Assembly: GCA_022508265.1 (NCBI GenBank)
Contig: JAFLVP010000006.1
Location: 1-64,000, forward strand
From: Clostridiales bacterium
Lineage (GTDB): Bacteria; Bacillota; Clostridia; Christensenellales; Borkfalkiaceae
Reading direction: 5' to 3'
Length of the DNA stretch: 64,000 nucleotides
The notes under the pieces were generated by a model. The model saw only the letters and a program-made list of their open reading frames with translations, made no database searches and was not told the DNA's origin. The position numbers were made by a program, and so were the translations under genes. Of this stretch, positions 30,056 to 40,400 are shown piece after piece (the stretch's first letter is position 1; each line of letters begins with the position of its first letter).

Positions 30056-31216
30056 ATGAAAAAGTATGATGTTGCAATAGTTGGCGGCGGGGCGAGCGGT
30101 CTTGCTTGCGCCGTTATGCTTGCGGAAAATTCCAATTTAAGTACGGTAATTTTAGAAGCGGGGGAGAGAATAGGCAAAAAGCTTGCTTCAACAGGCAACG
30201 GTCAGGGCAATATTTCCAACCTTGATTTGGATATAAAGCATTACTTCGGCGGTAATACGCATTTGGTTGAAAGAATTGCCTGCGTTAATCCCTATGCGGC
30301 AGAGCGCATTTTCGACTGCATTTTTTCTGCCGACGAGCGGGGCAGAATTTACCCTGCTGGAAGGCAAGCTTCGGCGCTTTGCGATAATCTTTTACGCAGA
30401 CTTGCGGGTAAGGTGGAAATTTTGCTTTCGACCCCCGTCAAAAATATAGAAAGCGGCTTTGTTCTCGAAACCGAAAAGGGAAAAATTACGGCAGATTACG
30501 TTGTGATGTGTACTGGTGGTAGCGCTCAACCTGTTGCAAAAAGCATTTCTCCGTACGCTCTTGCCGAAAAATTCGGGCATACTCACACCGAGCTCTATCC
30601 GTCGCTCGTTCAGATAAAGACGGACACGGCGCACATAAAAACCTTGCGTGGGATACGCGCCGACTGCGAAATTTGCGCCTATTCGGACGGAAAATTTATA
30701 AAATCAACGCGCGGAGACGTCATTTTTACCGAATACGGTATTTCGGGCAACGCCGTTTTTGCACTTTCGCCCTATATCACGGACAAGCGTGGCGTTACCG
30801 TTTCTCTTGCATTTTTGCCCGATATTGCCGAAGATATCATATCTGACAACCTCAAAAAACGCAGAAAGGCGGGTTGCAATGGAAGCGAATTGCTTTCAGG
30901 AACTCTCCACAATCAGATCGGAAGGGCTATAATAGCGCGTAGCGGCGCGGAAAACGATGAAAAAATAGTCAAAACGCTCAAAAATTTCGTTTTAAGCGTA
31001 AAAGAAACGCTCGGCTTTGCATATGCTCAAGTGACGCGCGGCGGCATAAAAATGACCGAAATTACCGATGAACTCGAAAGTAAACTCGTAAAAAACTTGT
31101 TTTTTGCAGGCGAGGTTTTGGACGTTGACGGAGATTGCGGCGGATACAACCTGCAATGGGCGTTCACGAGCGGCATGTATATCGCAGAAAACCTTATCAA
31201 GAGAGCAAAGAAATGA
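30056..31216 (+). CDS. FAD-dependent oxidoreductase, HI0933/BaiN-like
   Basis: VAIVGGGASGLACAVMLAE, EAGERIGKKLASTGNGQGNISN, FFAGEVLDVDGDCGGYNLQWAFTSG. Confidence 0.9.
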   Translation: MKKYDVAIVGGGASGLACAVMLAENSNLSTVILEAGERIGKKLASTGNGQGNISNLDLDIKHYFGGNTHLVERIACVNPYAAERIFDCIFSADERGRIYPAGRQASALCDNLLRRLAGKVEILLSTPVKNIESGFVLETEKGKITADYVVMCTGGSAQPVAKSISPYALAEKFGHTHTELYPSLVQIKTDTAHIKTLRGIRADCEICAYSDGKFIKSTRGDVIFTEYGISGNAVFALSPYITDKRGVTVSLAFLPDIAEDIISDNLKKRRKAGCNGSELLSGTLHNQIGRAIIARSGAENDEKIVKTLKNFVLSVKETLGFAYAQVTRGGIKMTEITDELESKLVKNLFFAGEVLDVDGDCGGYNLQWAFTSGMYIAENLIKRAKK

Positions 31217-32748
31217 TAAAACGGCTCGACAATATAAAATTGGGCATTGGCGAGAGTGAGGACAAGCTTTTAACTATAGCAAAGGGCAAGCTTCACGGGC
31301 TAAAACAGTTTAAAATAATCAAAAAATCGCTCGACGCCCGCGATAAAAACCATATTTTTTGGGTCTATTCGATAGCTTTTTCGGACGGCGAACCCCTGAA
31401 CCCACCCCAAACCTTCGAAAGACTTAAAAGCCCGCCCAAAGTCGCCGTTATCGGTAGCGGACCTGCGGGGCTTTTTTGCGCACTCGGTCTCTTAAGGCAC
31501 GGCATTTACCCCGTAATAATCGAACGGGGCGAACCTGTGGAGAAAAGGCGGGACACTGTTACCGATTTTTTCGAAAACAGAAAACTCAACCCGAACTCCA
31601 ACGTGCAATTCGGAGAGGGTGGAGCGGGGGCCTTTTCGGACGGAAAGCTCAACACACAGACCAACTCGGGCTCAAACCGCGACGTTTTAGAGCTCTTCCG
31701 CCAATTCGGTGCACCCGAGGAGATAACCTATCTCAATAAGCCCCATATAGGGAGCGACAATCTCTATAAAGTTCTTCAAAATATTCGCAAATATATCGCC
31801 GAAAATGGCGGAGAGTATAAATTTAACACTCAATTTATAGGTTTTGAATGCAAAAACGGACGTATTTGCGCTATTAAACTCAAAAATACTTTAACGGGCG
31901 AGGAAGGTCTTGAAAAAGTTGACTGTGCAGTGCTTGCACTCGGTCACTCGGCAAGAGATACATTTGAGATGCTTGCAAGTTCGGGCGTGCAGATGGTGCC
32001 GCGTGATTTCGCAGTGGGTGTAAGAATAGAGCATCTTTCACAGCAAATCGGACTTTCGCAGTACGGAAAAAGTCACACTCTTTTACCGGCCGCAGATTAT
32101 AAGCTCGTGTCTCACGCAGGTGAAAGAACGGCGTTTACTTTCTGTATGTGCCCCGGCGGCGTGGTTATCCCCGCTGCGAGCGAGGAGGGGGGTGTAGTTA
32201 CAAACGGCATGAGCCTCTATGCCAGAGACGGAAAAAATTCCAACTCCGCACTTCTCGTACAAATGAAAAAAGAGGACTTCGGCGAGCACCTGTTTGCAGG
32301 TATGGAATTTCAAAGGGAGCTTGAACGAAAGGCGTTTATTGCAGGAGGAAAAACCTACGCTGCGCCCGTTCAGCTTTTCAAGGATTTTTCTGCGGACAAG
32401 CTTTCGCATAGCTTCGGACAAATCGAGCCCACCTACGCGGCGGGAACAAATTTTGCGCCTCTAAACGAAATTCTTCCCGAAATAGTTGTGAAAACCTTAA
32501 AAGTTGCCATACCCGATATGGGAAGAAGACTAAAAGGGTTTGACTGTCCCGACGGGCTGCTGGTGGGAGTTGAAACGCGGTTTTCTTCGCCCGTTCGCAT
32601 TTTAAGAGGAGAAAAAGGCGAGAGTGTGTCCTGTGAAGGGCTATATCCTTGCGGGGAGGGCAGCGGCTATTCGGGCGGAATAACCAGCTCGGCGGCAGAC
32701 GGGCTTGAAACGGCTGAAAAAATTTATGAAAAATTTAAAAATCATTGA
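31213..32748 (+). CDS. FAD-dependent dehydrogenase, COG2509-like
   Basis: VAVIGSGPAGLFCALGLLRHGI, NVQFGEGGAGAFSDGKLNTQTN, EGSGYSGGITSSAADGLE; ATG 31213 overlaps the upstream stop. Confidence 0.88.
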   Translation: MIKRLDNIKLGIGESEDKLLTIAKGKLHGLKQFKIIKKSLDARDKNHIFWVYSIAFSDGEPLNPPQTFERLKSPPKVAVIGSGPAGLFCALGLLRHGIYPVIIERGEPVEKRRDTVTDFFENRKLNPNSNVQFGEGGAGAFSDGKLNTQTNSGSNRDVLELFRQFGAPEEITYLNKPHIGSDNLYKVLQNIRKYIAENGGEYKFNTQFIGFECKNGRICAIKLKNTLTGEEGLEKVDCAVLALGHSARDTFEMLASSGVQMVPRDFAVGVRIEHLSQQIGLSQYGKSHTLLPAADYKLVSHAGERTAFTFCMCPGGVVIPAASEEGGVVTNGMSLYARDGKNSNSALLVQMKKEDFGEHLFAGMEFQRELERKAFIAGGKTYAAPVQLFKDFSADKLSHSFGQIEPTYAAGTNFAPLNEILPEIVVKTLKVAIPDMGRRLKGFDCPDGLLVGVETRFSSPVRILRGEKGESVSCEGLYPCGEGSGYSGGITSSAADGLETAEKIYEKFKNH

Positions 32749-32770
32749 ATTATCATATTATTTACACATT

Positions 32771-32808
32771 GGCATAGTATAATTTCATCGTAAACGAAAT
32801 TATATGCC
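32771..32808. promoter_or_regulatory. Inverted repeat of unknown function
   Basis: GGCATA(gta)TAATTTC atcgtaaac GAAATTATATGCC. Confidence 0.35.
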
Positions 32809-32844
32809 ATATGATTTACCCTCATTTTTTTCATATTCTCTCTG

Positions 32845-32885
32845 AGGAAACCGCGTTCAAGCTAACGCGGTTTCCTTATTGTTTA
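32845..32885 (+). terminator. Rho-independent terminator
   Basis: GGAAACCGCGTT caagct AACGCGGTTTCC followed by ttattgttt. Confidence 0.8.
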
Positions 32886-33106
32886 TGAAAAATTTATAAT
32901 TTTTCATAAGTAATGTAAAAATTTACATATTTTCGGGGTGGTCAACTATGTTGCAAAAATTATGCATAAATGAATAATCAAGAAAATAGCTAAGCAAAAA
33001 AATGCGGATAATTATAAATTTTATCGTGCGCGCATACTGTAAGTTATAATATGGAATTATAAAATTGAATTTATTTTTAAAAAATTGATAAATTTGCTCA
33101 AAACAC

Positions 33107-33136
33107 TTGCATTTTGCCGACTATTTATTGTATAAT
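33107..33136 (+). promoter_or_regulatory. Promoter for the secreted-protein/Opp locus
   Basis: TTGCAT-N18-TATAAT about 120 bp upstream of ATG 33255. Confidence 0.6.
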
Positions 33137-33254
33137 TTATCTGTACGAATTTCGACAAATAATGCATAAACTTATAGCGTTGTGTTGCTCGCTTGTTTTG
33201 TGGTAAGAAATATTGTCGCATTTCGGGCAGACACAGCGATGCAGAGGTTAGTAA

Positions 33255-36200
33255 ATGAAGAAATTTTTAATTGCTTTTTTGGCGGCTTTGGCGTGCACAC
33301 TTACGATAGTTGCTTTCGGTTGCGAAACGGACAACGGAAACAATGGAACTACTCCCAAAGAGTATACCGTTGAATTTGTGCCGACGGAAAATTTAGAGTA
33401 TGTCTGCGACGGGCTCGCAGATGGAGAGAACACGCTCACGGTAAAATCGGGGGCTACGGTAAGCTTTTCAATAACCGTTCCCTTGTTGTATGACGCTCCC
33501 ACGGTCTATGCAAACGGTAATACCGTAAAGGTTCAGGACGGAGTTTACTCGGTCGTCGTTACAAGTGATGTAACTATTACGACTGCCGAAGTAAAGATGC
33601 CTTCACCCTCTTTAACGGGTTCGGGCACGGATGATTCGCCCGTTCTTATCTCAACCCCCTCGGATTATATTTATATTGCAAACAGAATCAACGAGGGCGA
33701 TACCTCATTTATCAGTTTATATTACGCACTTGCAAACGATATTGATTTTGCCGGAACGGAAATTCCCGTTATAGGTAACGGCACTACGGCTTATTCCTAT
33801 TTCATGGGCAATTTCAACGGCAACGGACATACGATTTCCAACTTTAAAATCAAAACCAACGGAATATCGTATGTGGCGCTTTTCGGTTACGTTATTTCAT
33901 CCGGCGGTATGGACGGAACGGGTATGATCGTAAACCTCAACGTCGATAATTTCGAAATCGAAGCTCAGGCAAGCACGCTTAGCTCGATGTACGTCGGCTC
34001 GCTCGTCGGTTACGGAATTGCTTCAAGCGTTATTGCGTGCAGTGCAACCAACGGCTCTATCGTAGTCAACTCCGATAACGCCGTATTCTCGTATGTAGGC
34101 GGTGCGGTAGGTATTCAAAACTCGGCAACTCTGCCGAACGGAAGCAGTATCGAGTATTACCCCGCGTCTACAAGCTACGTTCACACGAGCGTAGATATTG
34201 ACTGCAGCGGCGGCGTATATGCTGCAGGCGGTGTGGTGGGATACGTCATTTCCGAACACGAAAGGGCAATTTCTTCCGTTATAAACTGCTATTCCGACGG
34301 TAACGTATTCGGCGGTATCAGTTCGGGCGGCGTAGTCGGTAATTTGAGTGATTATTCTTCTATAGCAAACAGCTATTCTTTGAGCGATGTTTACGCTTCT
34401 TCGAGATACTTGGACAACGAAACTTATTCCCACGCATATGCGGGCGGTCTCGTCGGCTACATCGGAAACAACGCAATAATTTCCGACAGCTTTGCAAAGA
34501 ACTCCTTAGTTGACGGCTATTCCGAGTCGGGCACAAGCTACGTCCATAAAGGCGAGATTGTCGGCGGAAAGGCGGAGGCGACCGCAGTGGCTACCGAAGG
34601 CATACTTTTCAACTGCAAGTCGGGAGACGAAGTTAATACCACGGCGAGCTTCTTCAAGAATACTCTCTACTGGCAGGCTTGCGACTGGATTATAACCGAA
34701 GGCTCTTACCCGGTTGTCAATTTGGATGAAGCACAACCCAACGAATTTACCGTTACGTTTAACTATTCGGGCAAAATTGCTGACGGCAAGTCGAGCAGGG
34801 ACCTCAAAATATCTTTAAGTGAAGATTTCTATTCGCCCTTGTTCTATTTCTACAGTGCGGAAAAGAACGTTGACGGAGAGGAGTTCGGCGATACGGTTCT
34901 TGCAGACAGCGGCGAAACCTCGTACGGATATTTCTTCGATCAAGCGCTTACCCAAAAGGTTCCCTACGGCTATATCCCCACGAGAAATATAACCCTTTAC
35001 ACGGGCTTTATTGATTACAGTGTTGTTGCGGGTACTTATTACCTCGTAGCGAGCAACTCAAAAAGAGAAGTTACGCTCACTCTCCATACTAACGGAACTT
35101 ATACTTACAACGACGGTGTGGAGTTTAACGATTTCTATACCTACAACGGAACAATAATTATATTCGGAAACGCGCTGTTTGCCCGTCTTTCGTCGTCTGT
35201 TACGGTCAGCGAAGACACTTCCGGCAATTCTGTCGCGCGTCCCGACTTAAACTATGATATCGCTAAGTTTGCGGCCGTTAAGACAGATAACGGACTTAAA
35301 ATCTTTGACGGCTCTTTCTTCACGGAAGAGGAATCTTTAATTGCCAACCGCTACGCGCTTTACGGCGAGTGGTACAACGGTACCGACGAATACGTGTTCT
35401 ATGCAAACTATACAGGCAAGCTCAACAACCAAAGCTTTACCTATACGTTGACGGCTTCGGGCGATCTTACGATTACCATCGGTTCTACAACCAAGACGGG
35501 TACCTATATCAGCGGAAAAATTACGGTGGATGGAACCCTTCTTTCCAAGTACGACATATTCAAGGGTGTTTGGGAAATAGCTTCCAACGTAAACAGAAGA
35601 TATGAGTTTGACGGTATGAACGGTTGGACTTATAAGGTCAAGGGTGCAGTTAAGGACAGCGGAACCTATACTATAGGGGAAAATGGCGTTGCAACTTTAA
35701 AATCTGGACTTACGGCAGAGATTGACGCAAGCGGACTTCTTCTTATAAAGAAAAACGGAGATAACGAATATTTCGTAAAAGAGGGAAGCTTCAGTGGAAT
35801 CTGGATTGACTTGGAGCACAATATACTTATTCATATTGACGGCTTCGGCAGCTCTCTTTCCGGTAACGCGCTCATAAATGAGGGCGGGGCAACCAGCGAA
35901 CTTATCTATATTCTTGACGGCTTCTTCGACGGCGACGGAAAAACTCATATAACCCTTTTGAACGGCTATTCGCTGTTCGGTTATCTTACCGTCAACGAGG
36001 ACGGCTCGTTTACGGGAACCTTCTTCTCGTCGAGTACTAAAGAATACTTTGGCGGATATAATTTCTATCTTTTGGATACGCTCGAAGGCGACTGGGTAGG
36101 CGAGGGTGTCCTCGGCGACATTACAATAGACAGTCTCAACTTCAACGGTTTGGGCCTTTTCGGTAACGGAAGCGTTTCTTTAAACGGTGGACCTGGAGTT

Positions 36201-37391
36201 GAATACACCCTCGATGACAATTTCGATGCTACTTTCGGCGATTATAAGGTTGAATTCGACGACGAAAACAACGTAATTACGATAACTCTCGGAGCCCAAA
36301 CGGTTGAACTTTACCGCAAGGACGAAATAAGCGCCTATGTGCTCATCTCCGAAGACGGCACAAAGTACGCGTTTAACGGCGGCGGCAACCTTTCAAAGGG
36401 CGGTAAGCTTACCGTAACCGACGCAAACGGAAATATTATTGCAGTCCTTGGCTATAAAAACGTCAGCGGCAGTATAGCGGATCTCGATTTAGAGATAGAG
36501 CTGTACAGCTCGTTCAGAGGAACGGAAACCGTCGGTACAATCACTATAAACGGCTATAAATTCGAATTAGATTATACGGGAAGTGTGAACGGCCTTCCCA
36601 AGGAAAAGACCACGCTCAATATAGATAATCCTTTCACGGGCAGCTGGTGTGTGAGCGCGTTCGACACTATTATCCAAATCGGCGAGTTTGACCTTTCAAA
36701 CAGTGCGACAGGTGACTTCCTTGATATGTCGAGTAAAGCCACGTTTACCTATTTGCCCGATTACGGTTGCTTAGTGGTGGGCTATATTACGGGCGAAATG
36801 ATTGCACCCGTTGAATTGTATCTCATAATGCTTTCTGAAGGCAATATGGTTATTTCAAGCTATAACGTGCTTACGACAGGCGATAATCTCATCTACTGCG
36901 CACCCAATGACGGACTTCAGGGCGAGTGGAACGATACTGCCGAAAACAGCCAGAAAAAGCTTAGATTCGACGGCTTGGCAGACAGCTTGTACACGGCAGG
37001 CGTAGCGTGGAACGAGAGCGGAGAAATCTTTTTCTATACCCGTCGTTTCGGCAATTACTATTTCTGGTCGGCAGACGGCGAAAATGCTTATACGATTAAA
37101 AAGAACGGCGATACGGAAGGTGCAAGCATGGTATATGAGAAGAACCGTTTTAACCGCATCGTATTCAACGAGTTCGATATAACGTCCTGCATTTTAAAGA
37201 TAGAAAGCGGCGACACTGTTTACGAATTCAATCTCACTGACGTAGAAGTTAACGGTGTAGAGAAGGAATATACGATTACAAAAGTAAACGGCGATATTAC
37301 CGAGCTTACAATCTTCGAAGACGCGCAGGACACCACGGGCGTGAAATTTATAGTAAATCACGCCGAAAAGACGATTGAACAAGCAGACTAA
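33255..37391 (+). CDS. Large secreted lipoprotein with GLUG-like repeats and divergent beta-rich repeats
   Basis: Signal peptide with lipobox-like VAFGC; ALANDIDFAGTEIPVIG...FNGNGHTISNFKI and GGVVGY/GGVVGN/GGLVGY units; then repeated GxW-containing beta-rich segments. Confidence 0.75.
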   Translation: MKKFLIAFLAALACTLTIVAFGCETDNGNNGTTPKEYTVEFVPTENLEYVCDGLADGENTLTVKSGATVSFSITVPLLYDAPTVYANGNTVKVQDGVYSVVVTSDVTITTAEVKMPSPSLTGSGTDDSPVLISTPSDYIYIANRINEGDTSFISLYYALANDIDFAGTEIPVIGNGTTAYSYFMGNFNGNGHTISNFKIKTNGISYVALFGYVISSGGMDGTGMIVNLNVDNFEIEAQASTLSSMYVGSLVGYGIASSVIACSATNGSIVVNSDNAVFSYVGGAVGIQNSATLPNGSSIEYYPASTSYVHTSVDIDCSGGVYAAGGVVGYVISEHERAISSVINCYSDGNVFGGISSGGVVGNLSDYSSIANSYSLSDVYASSRYLDNETYSHAYAGGLVGYIGNNAIISDSFAKNSLVDGYSESGTSYVHKGEIVGGKAEATAVATEGILFNCKSGDEVNTTASFFKNTLYWQACDWIITEGSYPVVNLDEAQPNEFTVTFNYSGKIADGKSSRDLKISLSEDFYSPLFYFYSAEKNVDGEEFGDTVLADSGETSYGYFFDQALTQKVPYGYIPTRNITLYTGFIDYSVVAGTYYLVASNSKREVTLTLHTNGTYTYNDGVEFNDFYTYNGTIIIFGNALFARLSSSVTVSEDTSGNSVARPDLNYDIAKFAAVKTDNGLKIFDGSFFTEEESLIANRYALYGEWYNGTDEYVFYANYTGKLNNQSFTYTLTASGDLTITIGSTTKTGTYISGKITVDGTLLSKYDIFKGVWEIASNVNRRYEFDGMNGWTYKVKGAVKDSGTYTIGENGVATLKSGLTAEIDASGLLLIKKNGDNEYFVKEGSFSGIWIDLEHNILIHIDGFGSSLSGNALINEGGATSELIYILDGFFDGDGKTHITLLNGYSLFGYLTVNEDGSFTGTFFSSSTKEYFGGYNFYLLDTLEGDWVGEGVLGDITIDSLNFNGLGLFGNGSVSLNGGPGVEYTLDDNFDATFGDYKVEFDDENNVITITLGAQTVELYRKDEISAYVLISEDGTKYAFNGGGNLSKGGKLTVTDANGNIIAVLGYKNVSGSIADLDLEIELYSSFRGTETVGTITINGYKFELDYTGSVNGLPKEKTTLNIDNPFTGSWCVSAFDTIIQIGEFDLSNSATGDFLDMSSKATFTYLPDYGCLVVGYITGEMIAPVELYLIMLSEGNMVISSYNVLTTGDNLIYCAPNDGLQGEWNDTAENSQKKLRFDGLADSLYTAGVAWNESGEIFFYTRRFGNYYFWSADGENAYTIKKNGDTEGASMVYEKNRFNRIVFNEFDITSCILKIESGDTVYEFNLTDVEVNGVEKEYTITKVNGDITELTIFEDAQDTTGVKFIVNHAEKTIEQAD

Positions 37392-37416
37392 TATATATTT
37401 AGGAAAGAGGAAAATT

Positions 37417-40400
37417 ATGAATTTATTGCGTAAAAAAATCAGACGCGGAGCTATATCATTCCTTGCACTTACTATGAGTGCAACTATGTGTGCAGGCACC
37501 GTTCTTATGGATTTTGGCGGAAGGAAATCTGTGACGGCTTTAGCCGAAACTGCCGAAAATGTTAAATTTACCGATATAACGGGACAAGTGGATACGAGTT
37601 CAATCGTAGAGAGCAATTTTAACTCCTCGGTGCAGCGGTCTGACGTTGCAACCTACGAAACGCGTACCGTCATAATTTCCCTCGACGGGAACTCGCTTAT
37701 AGATGATGCCAACGGCGAATATTCCGTTTCGGAATATATCAACACTCCGCTCGGCAGACAGTCTTTAAAGAGAATAAATAGCGAGCAGTCAAAGTTTTTA
37801 ACTTCGCTCTCTCTTCGCGGCATTAAGTACAACTTAAAGCATACTTATAATTCCGTAATAAATGCAGTTGCCATCGAAATCGATACCTCCAATGTGGCAC
37901 AGATTAAGAAAATGGGAGGGGTAAGCAGCGCGGTAATTTCCCGCACTTATGCCGCACCCAAGTTATACAAGGAGAACAGCTCGGCATCGTCTATTACTAA
38001 CAATACCAACGTTTACGCAACGGGTATTTACGACTCCTCTGCAGTAGCAGATTACGAATGGGGTACGGGTGCCGGCACGGTCGTTGCAATACTCGATACG
38101 GGTATTGACTACACTCATGAGGCATTCCAAACTATGCCGAGCAAACTCGGTATGGACAAAAACTATGTTGAAAGCATTTTCGGAAGTACTACCGCGTTTA
38201 GACGCACGGTTGAGCTCGGCGGAACTGCAAATGTTGACGACGTTTACGTAAGCGACAAAGTACCCTTCGCTTACGACTATGCAGATAACGATTTTGACGT
38301 TTATCCGTCCTATTCCAACCACGGCGCACACGTCGCGGGTATAGTAGGCGGTTACGATGAAAACGGCTACGACAGAAAGATAGGTAACGACGTCGTGCAT
38401 TACGACGAGACGTTTAAAGGCGTTGCAACCGAGGCGCAACTCGTCATCTGCAAAACCTTTACCGACAATCTTGAAAGCGAAAATATCGGCGGTGCGCTTA
38501 CCGAAGATATTCTTGCTGCCTTGGATGACTGTGTAGCGCTCGGCGTTGACGTAATAAATATGAGCTTGGGCACGACTTCAGGCTTTACTACGACCGATGA
38601 CGGCGACGACGAGGGCGAAATGATGGATAAGACTTATAAGTCTATTCAAAGTCAGGGTATAAGCCTCATCTGTGCGGCAAGTAACGACTACAGCTCGGGC
38701 TTCGGAAGCGTTTTCGGAACCAACCTTGCTTCCAATCCCGATTCGGCTACGGTAGGCTCGCCCTCTACGTTCTATTCCGCGCTCTCTGTTGCAAGTATCA
38801 ACGGACAGCGTTCACCCTACATGATCGCTGGCGACGGCACCGATGCAGATGAATTCCCCGTATTCTACGAGGAAGCTCGCGACGGCAACTCCGTAGAATA
38901 CGATTTCGACGGCGAACTGTTCGCTATGCTCGACGACAAAACTCAAACAAGACATACTTTCGAATACGTAGTAGTAGGAAAGGGCGGGGCGCAGGACTAT
39001 TCCACGACGGTCAAAAATCTTTTAAAGGACAGTGCGACAGGGAAATCACTCGGAAGATTGGCGCTTATTGAGCGCGGTAATACAACTTTCCTTGAAAAAA
39101 TTGAGCTTGCCTTTGAAATGGGCGCTATCGGCGCAATCATTTATAACAATGTATCCGGTACTATAAGGATGTCGCTCGGCGATATAGAGCAGTCAAGGCG
39201 TATTCCTGCCGTTTCTATAACACAGGACGCAGGCAACGAGCTTGTCTCGCGTGCACAGTCCGGTACTGGCAGAAGATTAGGTAAAATTACCCTCGATCTC
39301 TCACTAAACGCAGGACCTTTTATGAGTGATTTCTCCTCGTGGGGAACCACTCCGAACTTAAAGATTAAACCCGAAATAACTGCTCATGGCGGAGAAATAA
39401 TTTCTACCGTCCCCGGCGGTTACGATGCACAGAGCGGAACCTCAATGGCTTCCCCTAACATGGCGGGCGTAACTGCGCTTGTGCGCAACTACGTAAAGAC
39501 ACAGCTTCTTCCCGCTGACGCTACCCCTGTGCAGGTAACGCAGCTCACTAATCAGCTTTTGTTAAGTACGGCAACTACGGTTGTTGACCCGTACGGGCTT
39601 TTATATTCTCCCCGCAAACAGGGCGCGGGACTTGCAAGCCTTGACAATATAGTAAAGACCAAAGCCTATCTCTATACCGATTCCGGCTGCGGCGAGTACT
39701 GGTATAATGAGCTCGACGGCAGGCCCAAGGTAGAGCTCGGCGCGGATAAAAACAAGGTAGGCGAATATACTTTCAGCTTCAAGATAAAGAATTTCGGCGA
39801 TAGCCCTTTAACGTTCAGTCTTGATACCACGTTTATGACCGAATCACTGTCAAGCGACAAGCTTGCGGTTGCCGAAAAAGCTTATCTTCTCAAAGATATA
39901 GCTCCCCAATATTCCGTAAGCGGAGCATCCTTTGCGGGCGGAGAAATTACGGTGGCCGGAGGGCAGGACGCCAAAATTACCGTAACGGTCAAGCTTTCGG
40001 ATGCCGAAAAGAAATATATTGAGCAGAGTTTTAAAAACGGTATGTTCGTAGAAGGCTTTGTTAGCCTCAAAGGCTCGGGCGAACAGTGCGATTTAAGTAT
40101 TCCTTTCCTTGCGTTCTACGGCGATTGGGATAATCTGCCCATGCTCGACTACGACTGCTTTGATATAGCTGAATCGCAGAGAGACAAGTCAGTTGAAGAA
40201 AAGGATAAACTCAATCCCACAGTATTTGCAACGCAGGCGTATGCATCTTACGGCGGAAATAAATACGTAATTCCCATCGGCAACTATGTTTATATTCAGG
40301 ATGAATTAGAAGACCAGATTTACACCACCGAGGACCACGGCGCTATTTCCCGCTTTGACGAAATAGTCAGCGAGGAGGGTATAGGCAATTACTATACGGC

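Noticed and set aside
33140-33250. Possible cyclic-di-GMP riboswitch upstream of the first lipoprotein
   Set aside because: The GCAxxGGC-type consensus and paired helices are not present.
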